A stretch of DNA of 64,000 bases from Temnothorax longispinosus (GCF_030848805.1 NC_092365.1:18467049-18531048), one strand, 5' to 3'; positions 1-13,200 are shown, numbered from the stretch's first letter. The notes: generated by a model from the letters alone, not told the origin. Made by a program: numbers and translations.

Positions 1-2450
1 CCCCGACAGTCGCATTCGCATTGCGCTTTCCAATTTCCGTCGGTGTCGATCGCGCCGCGAGGCAGACGTGCAATGGATTTGTCGCGCGCGCACTTCCCGC
101 GTTGTCGATTCTCCATCGCCGCGATATTGCTGGCAGAAAAGCTCGCTGGCACGCGCCCACGCGCGTCATCGAAGAATTATTTTATTCAATCATGAGAAAT
201 GATTAGCAGATGAAATGATTGCAGCAGCGTTTCCCCCAGCTTATCAGAAAAACAAAAATTTTTTAACGCAAAAATCGGTCCGGATCGTTAATTTACGATA
301 AATAAGCTATCTAAAATTTGCGTGGGCGTAGCAACGCCGGTATATTCAGCGTGATGGACATGTATTCACATCTCATTCATCCTTAACGCTAAATCTGGCT
401 ATTTGATTTTCAATCTGAAATAACATTGCGCACATATGTGCCAAATAAATTCTCTCGGATTGGTTCGCCTGAAAGCATCGGGCTCTCCAGTAACCGCCGA
501 GGTAACCGCTCTTTGAAAAGGCGGATTTACGCGATTCACGGACCCTTCAATTCTTCTGTATTTTCGCAGCCATTCATTCTTCAAGTGCCGCGCGGTTCGG
601 AGATCTCTCACGGCAATACATCTCATGTTTCGCACGCATGTATATCGTGCTACCTCGCTGCGAGATGCAATAATTGGTCGTTAGCGCCTACACACCTATC
701 ATTTGCGACTGCAGCGCAAAACGGTAACGTTTCTTGCTACGAGACCGATATTCAAAAACGGCAGCGATGTAAATGTGATTCCATAACAACTTCCTGGACG
801 AAGGCCACGACGGAGCCCTAGCGCCCCACGAGCGGAGCCCAGCCCGCCTAATGCACGACATTAAGTTACGTAAATGCGTCTCGCGTGTGCTGCGTGCGGG
901 TGACTCGTCATCGTCGGCGTCTTTGGGCGTACGTCTCTCTCCATTAAGGCGACTCGCGACGTTATTATTAGTTAACTTCAAATATTTATCGTATTCTTCC
1001 TGCGCGCGCGCGCACACAGTCTCTGTCGCCTGTCGCCCGACGGATTCGTCTCGCGCAAGCTATTCTCGTAATCGGGCTAAGTAGGGATTTACAGAGAACA
1101 CACGGAGAGCAGTTAGCCGAATTCGTCTGATATGTGAGAATTAATCTCGTTCCTGAATTATTTACTAAATGCTTTAAAAACAGATACAAGAGTGACAGCT
1201 CCATGAGTGAAAATAGTTTACGTTTAATAAAACATGAATTATAGATTTGCGCGATTTAAATAGCAGTCTTTAAAATAATTTTTAAATCAGATCAATATCA
1301 AAATTATCTTATTATTAGATTGCCATTTAAAATTTGCAAATTTATAGATAAAAAAATCAATGTAACTGCATGTTCCTTTGGCATGGAGAGAAAAATAGCA
1401 AGTAGAGGAAAAGTGTTCCGTGATGAAAAATGAATGTGACGTAAAAGTGAAACGGGGAAGCTTCCCTCCGGGAAAGTAAGCAAATGTTTATCTTAATTTC
1501 TCTTAATATTAAATTAAATTCCTTTCAGATAATAATCGAATTCGCCAATTTTACTTAGGATAATGTGTATACACGTAGAGAAAAAGAGAGCCAAAAGAAG
1601 TAGAAGATAGGCGGAAACGAGTGCCGGAATTCGAGCGCGTTTCCTCCGTCCGGGAAAAAGCGGCTACAGCATAGTTGCGTCATTCGCATCTCGCACATTT
1701 GTTACGCCAATCTCTCGCGTCTTTTTGCCGCGGCTGGCGGAGCAATCATCGCGCGAGCGCGTTGCTGGAAAAAAAAGAGGACGGAAAAGAAACGCTGCCC
1801 TCGAGTCCTGGTATAATGCAGCCTGGGAGACCGGAGCGGTGGCGAGGGGAATGTTAGTTAACGAGGCGTCGGGTGATTTTATCCCCCTCGGAGGAGATAA
1901 AACTCCATTCGCGTCGACGAGTTTTAACTGTATCGCGAACAAAGTACCGACAAACGACCGATAATTTGTTGAATTCCATTTTAGTCGTGGCTGTTCGAAC
2001 TAATCCATTATCGACAGTAACATTTCGCTTCGTTTGTTCCGTGTGACGATCCGGATCGATTCGCTCGCTAACGGATTAATGAGACCGACGATGGTTCTTA
2101 CGTCACGAGCTGCCAAGACCGTTTGCGCGAAGTCGCCTCCGCGCGCGAGTCGCGTATTTAATGTAAAAAGATGATTCACGCGTGGAGTGGCATTCAAGTG
2201 CACTGGGGTGAATCACTGGCCGTCAGTCGCTTGAAAACTATAGCGCATTCGACAGAAATAGTGCTGGCACAACACGATGAAACACTGACACGCTCGATAA
2301 GATCACAGTTCCTGAGATACGAAATTTATTCAGTTAGAGCGGGTGTTTTCGCAATGAATGTAATTTTTCAGGTTGTCAGGATGAGAAAATCACTATCGGA
2401 GTTCTACTCTACTAATTCAAGGTTCTTGCCTTGGACTTCTTAAGCGACTC
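1..2450. other. No gene seen: mixed CpG and AT blocks
   Basis: CpG-dense at 1-180, 430-1080 and 1620-2200, AT-rich at 1200-1600. Open frames of 60-131 codons overlap one another in both directions and have no domain or splice support. Confidence 0.6.
1002..1018 (+). repeat. (GC)n joined to (AC)n
   Basis: GC alternation (1002-1012) followed by ACACA: alternating purine-pyrimidine, Z-DNA-prone. Confidence 0.75.
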
Positions 2451-5400
2451 GTTTTATATTAATTATTAATATTTTTTTAACTTACAGGAAAATCTTAGAC
2501 GTTGAGACTGTATTGCATCATTATATGTTAACAAGAGATGATTAAACATTCCAACTCTCTTGTAATGAAAAACTTACGTAAAAATCTTATTAAAAAACAA
2601 GTAGCTGTTTCATTATTTCTTAAACTTTCATCACAAAATTTTAATCTTGTATTTCTCCAACCGTCCTTCCCATTTTCTTTACGTCTCTTCTTTTACCCGT
2701 AACGAATATAATCCATTTTATGAGCATCACTCGCCGCCTCTCCTCGTCGTTACATTTCTCTTATCTATCGTACAACATTATCCGTATCTTCTTGTCGCCA
2801 ACTCGCACAGCGCGATGTTTCCGAGGGAAATGGGGCACGTAAAACCCTTCGTCGTCTCAAGAAAGATCTCTCTCGATCAATCTCAAGAGTCGGACGAGCT
2901 CTCGCCGATAATAAGAATCGCGAAGTAACATTTCCGTTTCCGAATAGTGCTCGCCACGTTTCGCTACGTAATTTCGTGAAGAAAGTTACGCTACGGAAAT
3001 CTTTACTTGAGGAAAAAAGCAAAAAAAAAAAAAATAAATGAGAAAGAGTTGAAAACGCGTTTCGTATTTGTATGAAATTATTTTTTGTCATCATAAAATT
3101 CTTTCGTTGATTATCAGATCATTTATGTTTCTCGCTTTACGATCCATTTCGTGGCACCGTTTCGATACAACGACGTGGCAAAATGCTGGCCGCGAAACGT
3201 GGCGAACGGACCTGACTTTGACGTTACTTCGTGACTTTTATTAGAGGATTTCTAGCCCGCCTATATAGCCAAAGTTCATCGATCCACGCGCGCCACGACG
3301 CCGGGCGTCCTATTAAAAGCCGCCTCCACCGCCTCCGTGGCGCGAGGCGCGGGACGGAGGTAGTAAAGTGGCCGGACGGACGGGAGTGTCGGTGTCGGCC
3401 GGGGAGAGAGATCAGAGGGCCGACGTCGAAAGAAATAGTTCGCCGGCAGAGAACGCACAAGAGAGAGGCGAGGCGGAGCGCGCACATGTTTTTGGAGCTC
3501 GCGCGTCGTCTACGGCGGCCGCGCGCTCCTCCGTCGATTTATCAAACGCGACGTCGAAAGGCGCGACAAGCTACCGCTTTTCACCCTTTGCGTTCACGCC
3601 GCGGCTCAACAGGTGATAACACGAGCGAGACACGGTGCCGCCGCTGTCGCGATCTGACACTTAATTAGCGCCGTCGATTGATCTCCTGGATTTCGGAAAT
3701 GCAGAAAAAACGATCGAATCTGACTTATACAGCGCGATACAAGATATTACGAATTGCATATGTAGCGTGATAGGAAACAGTGTACGTAGAATTGTACATT
3801 TTCTATCTATTGAGTGAAATACTAAAATAAAACATTTCTTGATTAATTTGGAATCCGGTTTTTCTTTTTGCAAAAAAAAAAAAAAAAATAATGATTACAG
3901 AATTTTATGATATTAAAGATTAAAGGAAAATTGGTAAATTGTGCTTATAAACTGTATAAAATTTTCCTTAATAAAAATCATGGGATAATTAGTATCGTAT
4001 TTAAACCTGAGGATGTATTTGTATAAAACAATTCACTACGAGAATTTAAAGATTGTAACTCTTGATAATTGACATTGCAAACAAATTGCTTATAGTGTAT
4101 ATGTATAGCGACAACGTCTATTTTTCGTAGGTTGATCTATGAGAATTAATAGCCGAAAACTTTATGTCGTCGATTTATTGCAGTTGGAAATGCCACGTTG
4201 CGTTAAACATTTGTTCGAGTTTATAACTGCTATTATTTTTATGTTCGTTGCTTTTGTACGCGCTGGAACGATCATCAATCATCGATATATGGTAGACCCC
4301 GAAAAGCAAAAGAGCGACCTATACTTTCAAAGTTTAAAATGTTAGATCGATTAATGCGGTTCAATGAATTTTCATAGAGAATTGGAAGTTTTATATTACT
4401 ATAAATTATATTTCTCAATGATCGTCGAATGACTATTGCCTTCAACAGAGTAACAAGAATTATTGATTAACGGGCAAATTGTGTCCCTCCTCGCATAAAT
4501 TTGTATAATCCCTTTTTTTTAAAGTAGCCGAGCTATGCGATGTTTCGGTCACATTAAAAGTGATTTAATTGCACGTTTCCTAATTTCAAGCTATTCGCTT
4601 TGTACACGGCGCGCCGTGAGAGCAGCAAGAAACCGAGCGATCCAGCACGATGACATTTGACGACGGTTTAATTTTACGATCGTTGGGTTTATGGGGCTCT
4701 CGAAAGTCGATTAGGAGAAATCACTCTTGGGCGGAGTCGCCGTTGCCGTGGTCTTAGTCTCCGAATTTAGGAAGAAAGCGCGGAACTCGCGATGACCTTG
4801 GTACGTTACGATTTCCTCGGGTTTATGGCTGATACCGAGTCCGTGTACGAGGAAAGTCGACGAGAGGTTTACGATTGTGGGAATGCTTGATCCTTATGGT
4901 ATATTAAAGACGAAAAAAATAATTACATTCGATAAAATTCGACCGGAATTGGAAGGTAATACCGTATCGTCTTATCGAGGGATAAAACTACAACTGATCC
5001 ATATATTTATGCATTTTGTTTCCCAATAATTATAAAAATAACTGTCTTATTATGGGAGACTGGCTAAATATAAAAAGAATTAAGAGAATTAATATGTGCG
5101 ATGAATATATATGTAAATCAGTAGTTCTAGATGAATATTTATATTTTAAGTTTAATTTTCAAAATATTGATCTAAATTCATTGATTATTCCTGTATTCAA
5201 TATTGGGATTTAGAAAATTATTTTTAGAAAAACATCGTTATATCATTCTGGCATTCTAAAGTTATCAAATCTTAAAATTCCATAGATAGTAGTATCATAT
5301 CTCATTTATCACAACTATAAATGCACGTATTTAATCGAGATTAAGCTCTAGAAATTCAAGAAAATAATAAAATTTTATTTTACATTTTGTTGTAACTACA

Positions 5401-5640
5401 TTTAAAATTTAATAATTAACCATGAAAAAAAAAACTTCAATCGAACTTATAAAACGTCGACGTCTTTATAAGAAAACATCCAACGTCAAATGGACCGAGC
5501 AATCTGCAGATAAGAATGCAGACTTGCAACATCAAGGAACAATCGTAAGGAAAAAGAAAGAAAATACCGACATTGTTAGAAGTTACACGCTGATAAAATC
5601 CACGATGTCGAATCGTAGCTTCCCGTTTCGTTTCTTATCC
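2451..5640. other. Mostly AT-rich, no gene seen
   Basis: AT-rich apart from the block at 3230-3660 and a moderate stretch at 4600-4880. Holds an A14 run (3021-3034), an A16 run (about 3872-3888) and T/A-rich DNA at 4900-5420. A 68-codon frame at 4139-4345 has a hydrophobic middle but no recognisable match. Confidence 0.6.
3230..3616 (+). promoter_or_regulatory. CpG-dense block with TATA words, possible promoter and 5' exon
   Basis: CTATATAG at 3261-3268 is followed by a sharply CpG-rich stretch, with a second TATTAAAAG at 3310-3318. The block ends in CAACAG then GTGATAAC (donor-like) near 3611. Open frames span it in several frames with Arg-rich translations and no recognisable domain. An alternative or antisense promoter within the Ephrin intron is possible; compositional coincidence is equally so. 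Confidence 0.25.
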
Positions 5641-5658
5641 CGTTCGGTACGCGCAAGA

Positions 5659-6072
5659 TTAATGTCCCGACAGCGCAGGATGACCGTTCGGTCGGACCAC
5701 GTGCATCAATTGCGATGTCAAGCTATCCTCCCCGCGCACAGATAGCGCGGCAACGGGGGCAACCCCGAGTTCGATGTCTTCCGGGGCGATATGACCGGCC
5801 ACGACCACCGCCGGATTTCTTCGCTCGACGACTTCGGAGATCCGCATTGAGACATTTCTGTCCGGCCGATACGGACCGGGATAACCCGCGTCCCCCGGGT
5901 CCCGGGGCCCGGGGTCGGGGCCCCGGTTCGCTTCGAAGCCGGAGTCAGATTCTTGGGCGAACTCCGCCGTCGTGTTGATATCCCCGCGATAGCTCCATTG
6001 TTCGTGGACATCGTGCAAGCAGGTACGCGCTCGCGCGGCCGGCCCGTCGCCGTCGCGACAGTTCGGGGTCAC
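5659..6072 (-). other. Unassigned open frame in a GC block
   Basis: A 137-codon frame, open on the minus strand, contains a Gly/Pro/Asp-rich middle (about residues 47-70) and a mixed C-terminal part ending at a stop at 5661-5659. The composition is less Arg-biased than most chance frames here. However, overlapping frames on both strands are also open over much of the block, no domain is recognised, no convincing minus-strand acceptor precedes it, and the plus strand carries a CAG-GTACGC donor-like site at about 6024-6031. A small exon on either strand is possible; chance in GC-rich DNA is more likely. Confidence 0.2.
5890..5930. repeat. G/C-run block, quadruplex or foldback-prone
   Basis: Alternating runs of C and G (ccccc ggg ccc gggg ccc gggg ... 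gggg cccc) form several overlapping short palindromes. It is the GC peak of the 5641-6333 block. Confidence 0.7.
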
Positions 6073-6778
6073 TTCCTAGTGCCGGGACGTTTCACACCAG
6101 CGTGACACATCGGCGGCGGCCGTACAGTCACGAATTCGCGTGACCGCGCCGCGGAAAATCACCGGCCCCGCCGCGCCGCGTTCCAACAACGGGACGAGAT
6201 GCATCTCCCGTTCTGATCGCCATCGGTGAGAAATCTCAGCTTTCTCGCGTTTTACATGTAGACATGCACGTGCGCCACGCCTGCGTGTTAGATTCCCGGG
6301 CCTAACTAGGACAAGTCGAAAAAGAATGTACATTCTAATCTCGACTCCAATCTGTATTCTACGGCAGTATATAATCTATGATTCTTATTTTTTGGATTCG
6401 TAATTATATATTAAGTTAAAATTAAAATGTATTCTTGTGTCTATCACAGATTTGTTTTTACGTGTAACTTACATTAATTTATATTTTCATTATTATTATA
6501 TTATGTTTTTGTCTTATAAATGATGTGAACCAAAAAAATTGTAGGAAATGAAAAAAAACTTTGAATATCTTTGTATGCTGTGAGATTTCCTTTATGCTTT
6601 TTAAATTATATATTGAAACCAGAATAAAACATGTTTTCTAACATATTCGAATTGTCTTAACGAATAATTAATTACAATTACATGTTTCTGAGACGTATCC
6701 AAAATATGTTTCGTGATATAATTATCGATTTCTTTCTCAATATCAGGAGTACAGCTATAGCTAGGAAGTTACAACATC
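6073..6778. other. GC block edge passing into AT-rich DNA
   Basis: The CpG-rich block ends near 6330. From 6340 to 6778 the sequence is AT-rich with no repeat or open frame of note. Confidence 0.6.
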
Positions 6779-6820
6779 ACGTCTTATAAGTTAGCGAAAC
6801 AAAGGGAACAGAACAAATGC

Positions 6821-6988
6821 AGACAATACGCCAGTGCCAAATTTAAGCGAGCAACCGGAGCAACCAATTTTTTTCTGGTAGTTTACTCTTACAACTGCCT
6901 GCACGCTGAGAGGTTTTTTCCGCTATTGTTTATATTTATTTCGCAAGCAACGAATTTGAAACTTGAATATTTCAAGAGCAATAATTTC
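6821..6988 (+). repeat. Tandem duplication, copy 1 (168 bp)
   Basis: Copy 1 starts AGACAATACGCCAGTGCCAA and shares with copy 2 long blocks such as tttttctggta-tttactctta, the ctgcacgc-gagag block and ttattt-gc-agcaacgaa. Divergence is roughly 20-25 percent by eye with small indels. Confidence 0.7.
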
Positions 6989-7142
6989 AGACAATATCTC
7001 AGTACCAAATATATATAAGCGAGCAAATATTTTTCTGGTAATTTACTCTTATAACTACCTGCACGCAGAGAGATTTTCTGTTGTTTACATTTATTTTGCG
7101 AGCAACGAAATCAAGACTAGTATATTTCGTGAGCAGTAAATT
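6989..7142 (+). repeat. Tandem duplication, copy 2 (about 154 bp)
   Basis: Directly follows copy 1 and starts AGACAATATCTCAGTACCAA. It lacks a short segment present in copy 1 (the second agcaacc and part of the T-rich linker). The two copies are separated by no spacer. Confidence 0.7.
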
Positions 7143-7346
7143 AGCAACAAATTCTTATATTACTGTTATGTACAATATATTATATCGTTATATTGTTCTG
7201 GTCTGCTAACTTAATCTTCCTTTAGCATCATTTTTTAAGAAAACTTACAGAGCAATAAATTTTTTTCTTTGGCAACTTTTTAGTAACAAATATAAATATT
7301 AGTTAGAGTTGGTTCTGCTTATTTTTTCCGTTAACTTATAAGACGT

Positions 7347-10240
7347 CTATAAGATAACTATCGCTTTTTGGGGGAAAATTTAGTTTCTTGTGAGATAATA
7401 TTTGATTATCGATTTATTATCGGTAGCTATTTAGGATACGTTGCACACCTGTTTTTTGCTACATGCTGCGTTGTGTTTACTAAAATACCTTATCACTTAT
7501 CGATTTTTATCCTCTTTTTCTATTTCTATTATCGATAAATTTTATTCGACCAGAGACCTTCGTGTATACACGCTTTAGTATAGAAATTAAAAAAAACAGA
7601 ATATTTAAATAATTTCCTTAGATACCTATCTGTTCTTAGTAGACCTGTTGTTGCGTCGTACGAGAAAGTGTAACGTAAGAGTCTGGCATAATAATAATGA
7701 TACATAAGTATGCATATAATTGCTAACAACTATGAAAAGTAATCGCGTAAAAACTAAGCGATTAAACGTAACAAATTAAGGCACTACTCTTTAAATTAAT
7801 GAACACAAGCTAAGTATAATTATCAAGTATAATTACCACGGGCTCTTTCGTATAATCCGTGGTAATTATGATAATCACCTTTCTCGTCAATCATCACGCT
7901 ATTGCATACATTACGCTATGGATTTCCGTAATAATTGCATATATTTCATTTCTTTTCACGCGACCACGGAAGATGGTTCGCACAGTCTTTAATACGATAG
8001 CCTTACTATTGCTTGTACACGTGAACGGGAAGTTGTTGTCCTTTATTTTCGACGGGATCTTTCCGAATGCGCGACGAGACGAAACTTCTTTGCCACATTC
8101 CGGCCCGTCTGTCAACATTTCGATTCCTTCGAAGAGCCCTCGCGCATAAATCACGCCTTCGTTCGTACCTGCCATAATCTCCAGCGTCGCCAGCACTTGT
8201 TCTAAGGAAATAGACTCGTCATCCCTTTACGACGTGCTAAGGAGCAAGGTAAACATCGGGACCATCGTCCTCGTTGACGTTGAGCCGGGCCGAGGTCTTA
8301 CCTCCCTCGACTTTTTACCTCGGTCCCGGTTTCCGCACGTGACTTTCAACGTACGACTTCGTCTTCGGCGTTGGGAAGAGAAGGACAGAAAGATGAGGAA
8401 CCGCCCTCTCGGGACTTGGCCACCACATGCGGTACCCTCGAGAATAAAGGAAAGGACCCCGAGTTCTGAAATCCGGGTCCCATAATCTGCGCGGTGGGGT
8501 ACGGTCCTATATTTATGCGACGGAGGCAAGTGGTTGTGCCAATACGGGGCCGGCAAGTGGTACGGAAATTAACCTTGAGGAACCTTCTCCCCCCTCGGCT
8601 TGCTCTCCCTGGTTACACCCCTTTTTTCCTCACGAGTATCTCGGTCGTTCTTGTTGGCCCGGAAGGTGAATAAGGGCCTTGGTCTGCGCGGATTCGGGGC
8701 GGGGTAGCTGCGGTATAAATCTCAGTGCCCTAGACAAATGCGGGGAGGAAGGGGGGAGAGGGGAGATTCCTAACGGTGCGTGCTTCCTTGAAGTCCTGCG
8801 TGAGCATGCCACGAGGCACCTCTTTGTTCTCCGAAGGACAACGCGCCGGGGCGGCGCGGCGTTCGGCTTGTTTGCTTCGCAATCCTTAGATACTCGTGCC
8901 GATGCAGTTTTCATGAGGCGGTATCGTTCGCGTCCAAGGTCGCACTACTGGCAAAGAGTGTTCGTGTTAGGTCCAGGCTGAAGAATGAGTTCGCAAGCGA
9001 GAAGCCGTAAGGATAATCACCGAACCGGAGATATGATCTTGCTTCTTTCAAAGTGGTTCGGATCGATGGCGATGAAAATACGATTTGGATTAATAATTAC
9101 TGCAGATATATAAACCTGGACGATGCGAAGTGATCGACGGAAAAAATTGGATAAAAGAGAATAGAGATAGAAAAAAAGTAAAAAGATAATATATTTTTAT
9201 AAATCACGAAATCTATTTCAAAGTTATCTTGTCCTTTAAAATTCTGTTTTCGTGATTTAAAAATATATTGACGAATTTTTCTTCTTCACGAGATTCTACG
9301 AGTCAGTGGCCATGAAGATCATAGAACTTTGCTCAGAATCGAGGAGGAGCGGATCGGACATAAATCCTAATATCCCCTAGACTTAGATGAATAGGCTTGA
9401 ACGGTGCGTATACCTCTGCGCGCTCGCACAAGGCCATGCGCTCGCCTTTGTCCGGCGAGGACAAACGTATAGAGCGGCAGTCATTTTCGATTTTCAAGGT
9501 TTAGCCGTGTAGAAAGACTCGCGTATACCTGGGCATCCCCGAGGATTTCCAGGCCGGCTGCCCAGGTATCTCAGATTATGTTCGCGTCTCCCTTTCGGAG
9601 ATTTTCCCTCCCGCGTCTCTTCCGCGTCCTCCCTACCTATCCCTTCGGCCGTATCGTCGAATTTTCAGCAAATAATGGCCCACTTGATTGTGGGTATCTT
9701 AAGTAAGGATGCGAGGGACATCCTCGTCACGGTACACACTTTACTCGTATCGTTCCACGTTAGGGGAACACGAGATCTATTGTCGGGACTCGACGCATCG
9801 CATCGCGGAGAAAAGAAATATTGCGGCTAGAAGTGGCGCGGTATTGTTTGCCCAGCATTGTCACGGAGGTTAATATTGAAGTGGTTTGTTGCCGGAATTT
9901 TTCGGGATCGCGCGGTTTAACAACAGATGTTCGCCGATGGGCGGAACCGTTCGCCCCCATGGTACATCGTATATACAAATAGCGGAACCGAGTGCTCGAG
10001 AGATTACGGTTTTTATAACTACAGCTACAATCAAACGTTAGCTGCACATGCAGCTTCCAGTAAGATTTCAACAACTTTCTGTTCAGAGAAAGGAATAACT
10101 TTTTTATACAATCGATACAGAAATCCTGCGAGATTTAATAAACAATTATTTGCCGACCTTTGCTAAAATATTGTTGGGATTTAAAAAGCCCATCAGTGAT
10201 CTTACGATATTTTATCGTATGATATTTATAGACAGAACTC
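7347..10240. other. No gene seen
   Basis: AT-rich to about 7850, then GC/CpG-rich at 8230-8960 with overlapping frames on both strands, AT-rich at 9050-9300 and moderate to 10240. A TATAAA word at 8714-8719 lacks supporting elements. The only clear structure is the hairpin at 9525-9569. Confidence 0.55.
9525..9569. repeat. Hairpin with 11-bp perfect arms
   Basis: ATACCTGGGCA (9525-9535) pairs perfectly with TGCCCAGGTAT (9559-9569) across a 23-base loop. The stem is too short for a typical animal miRNA precursor. No further pairing extends it clearly. Confidence 0.7.
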
Positions 10241-13200
10241 CGAGAAGTGCGCGTCGAGCCTGGCGATGAACTGCATCATCAATCACGAGAATCTCCGTCG
10301 ATCGCGCAAGGTGCAATTATGGATATCCAGAAACGGGTGGCGGCCTCCGAAATACAAAGAATCCATTTCACCCTTCTTCGCGTCTCGCGCGCGCATCTTT
10401 CTTCTCGCCGGTCGCCCCCTTTCTCCCGCGTCTCTCTCCCTACGTTCGCCCTCGAGAATCGACCTACGGCTGTTCCTTCGGAAACCATATATTTTTCGTT
10501 TCACAGTTCGCGGCGCCGTTGAATGCCCTGCCTCCATTCAGAGACGAGGGTGCATCTCCGTAGCAGCCGCCAGGTATAAATTCTGGCGTTGGCTACGCGC
10601 GCTTGCGATGGGGTGGGTGGGAAGGTAGGGCAGGGAGAAAAGAGGAGGAGAAAGATCGGTCCCATGGTAATCGATTACCTCCCCCCGTATCCCCCAGAAT
10701 CCCATATAGTGACCGGCCCCATGGCCCGAAGATTGAACCTTCGATAACCGGTGCTCCTCTCTCGTTCTCCTCTCTTTTCCGTCTCCTCCTTCTCCTCCTC
10801 CTCCTTCATCTCCTCTCTTGCTCGACCAATTCTCCCGAGTCGGTCGGCGCTCTCGCCTATTTTCTCGCGTCGCGCGACGAAGGATATAATTCCCGAGTCT
10901 CGCGGAAACGCTGTGCTAATTAAGAACATGTTGCTTTGGCACCTACTTATAAGAGCATCTCCTTATGCGTTACGATCTTCCGGCGTCACGACTATGTACG
11001 GCATAGAGTGAAATGGTGCACGACATGCCTCGAGATAGCGAACAGAGGGAAGCAGATCAAAGGGAAAATGTAATATAATAAATTATCGTAGAATGCAATA
11101 ATTAATGTCGCTGTTAATCATATCGTGATTAGAGTCCTGAATCATATTGTTCATATTGTTGGTGTTTTTGAATGAATTTTATGGCATGAATTTATGCTAA
11201 TTGAATCACGAATGATCTTTTTGCAGGGCTTACTGCTGGCGGGACGCTATATGGAGACGCGAGTATGCAGGACGGGTCCTTCGAGGCGCCATTAAAATGC
11301 GCCGTTAATTACACGCCACATCGAAATGCGTACTATGCGCGTACTATGTAAGCGTGCGCGACGCGCAAGATATAATTGAGTCGGGCGCGTCTTTGGCCAC
11401 GTACGCGTTTCGCACGCACGTACACTCGCACGCACCTGCCTTCACGGCGATCAGACGAACCGCGTAACTCGATATTCCTAGTTCTAATTATAATTCCGTG
11501 TGCAAAACAGCTAATTAAGAGGGCGATGCCACTGACGTCACCTCGAGGATTCCGCATTTCGCCTTCGTGCCAGACCACCGCCGTTATCATTTGTTTCCGT
11601 ATATTTATATAGCGTTTTGTGTTTACGACTGTGAGCGAGTAAGTAAATGCATCACACTTTGACGTTAGCCGACGCGGCAATTAGGTTTGATCCTGCCTTA
11701 TCTTCTTCGCTCGAAAGAAGCTCATGATAAACTAACTAATACTAATGGAAGATATGGCTGTCGTAAGCCGCGCGTAACTTGATACTAGATCGACATCTCT
11801 TATATCTACCAGTTTATATTTCCAAATTCCAACAGCCAGGTACTTCAACCAGTAATTCAATAATTCACGGCGTGACAGCGATGCTGACAAAGATGGCTTA
11901 ATTTTAACTCGGTTTTCGCTTATATGATGAGCGAAATTTAAAATTCTCGTAGTTTGGCATAAAATTATTGTACTGTAATAATAGAAATAATTATTATATG
12001 AAATATTAAATCATTTACATTCACATCTGTCTTGGAGCTATTTTTATCAGCAGATCCTTCTCGGAAGGTGTCTGTCTGCTTCGTAGTAGATAAGATTGGA
12101 CTAGGAAAACCGAGGGATATTCTTATCGCATGGAAATGGATATACTGACGCAGCAGTCGAGAAATATATTCGCAATTGGATATATACAGAGAATGTTATT
12201 TACTAAATGTGCTCTCTAATCTCAGATAATTACTAAAAGCCAGAGTGTATGATAATAATAAAATATACATAGAAATTTAAGATTTAATAACAAATTCTAA
12301 ATCCTTTACGAGAATATATGCGAAAATTAAAAGTCTGATATTATAAATTATAGGAAATCCAGTAAGCTAAAATTATGCTATGCATAAAAAATATGAAAAA
12401 TAAAAAGAATAGAAATAAGATGTACAGAATGAGTACAAGTGTATACATAGAAATAAATTTTATTTCAAGGCTTACGGAGCACGCGATATAAAATCTACGA
12501 CGTTGCTGCCGGTACACGGAAAGCAGGCGTCTCTTTCAGGATCATGTTACAAAATACCTATCACAGTCATGTTTTTCGGGCCGGCCGATATTTATGGCAA
12601 GCTGAAATCGTGGAATCGGAGATAGGGAGAGACAGAAAGAGAGAGAGAAACTATCGAGACGGGATCTCGTTCGGAAGGTGCAGCAGTCATAGGCGGGTAC
12701 AATCACAGCCTATAACGCGAGAAGGACGATACGGCCTGGGTGCATAGCGGGGTGCAGCTGCTTCTTCTTCTGCGGCCGGGAAGTCGCATCTGCCGATCTT
12801 CCTTCCCACCCCGTGTGCGTCGTCCTCCATTTCATCGGTCTCTCCCCGGTCATCCTCGTTTCGGGCCCGCGGCGCATTACGCGGCACATTTTCTCTCCGA
12901 GATGCATCCTCTCGCAGGATCACGGTCGATCCGAAAAGACCGGCTCGATCTCCTTTCCCGGGACCACGTTCGGGGAACGTACCCGCGTCCCGGTGTAATA
13001 ACATCCCTCGCACGTATAATATCTCGGCCCGCGTGTAATATACAAAATATTACCGTGAATGTAGCAGGTGATCATACGGTGCGCGAGCATCCAAAATATC
13101 GTGCGCGAGTATCAACGCGAAAAGACGCGTTGGGAAGAAAGCGAAATCCACGATAATGTATAACGGACATATAGTATTACGCTATGCTAAAGTATTAAGA
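10241..13200. other. No gene seen
   Basis: Pyrimidine-rich, CpG-dense DNA at 10360-10870 with (CTC)-type runs near 10780-10815, then AT-rich DNA at 11040-11230 and 11900-12480, and a second CpG block at 12560-13150. The four overlapping frames at 12687-13156 are on opposite strands and mutually exclusive. Confidence 0.55.
10575..10580 (+). promoter_or_regulatory. TATAAA word in a CpG block
   Basis: TATAAA in gcaggtataaatt-type context within the 10241-10900 CpG/pyrimidine-rich block. No initiator-like TCAGT lies about 30 bases downstream, so this is weak. Confidence 0.15.

Larger units (their letters stand above)
6779..7346. mobile_element. Inverted-repeat element, 568 bp, non-coding
   Basis: The two ends form an inverted repeat of about 35 bp: 6779-6814 and the reverse complement of 7312-7346 share the perfect 15-mer ACGTCTTATAAGTTA and about 28 of 36 positions overall. 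Inside lie a tandem duplication (6821-7142) and many scattered copies of a GAGCAA-type word, such as gcgagcaac and gtgagcagt, which could be subterminal protein-binding repeats. No open frame is present. I could not define a target-site duplication, so the class is unknown; a MITE is the likeliest explanation. Confidence 0.45.

Noticed and set aside
9525..9569. miRNA precursor
   Set aside because: The stem is only 11 bp with a 23-nt loop and no extended pairing; no known insect miRNA seed was recognised.
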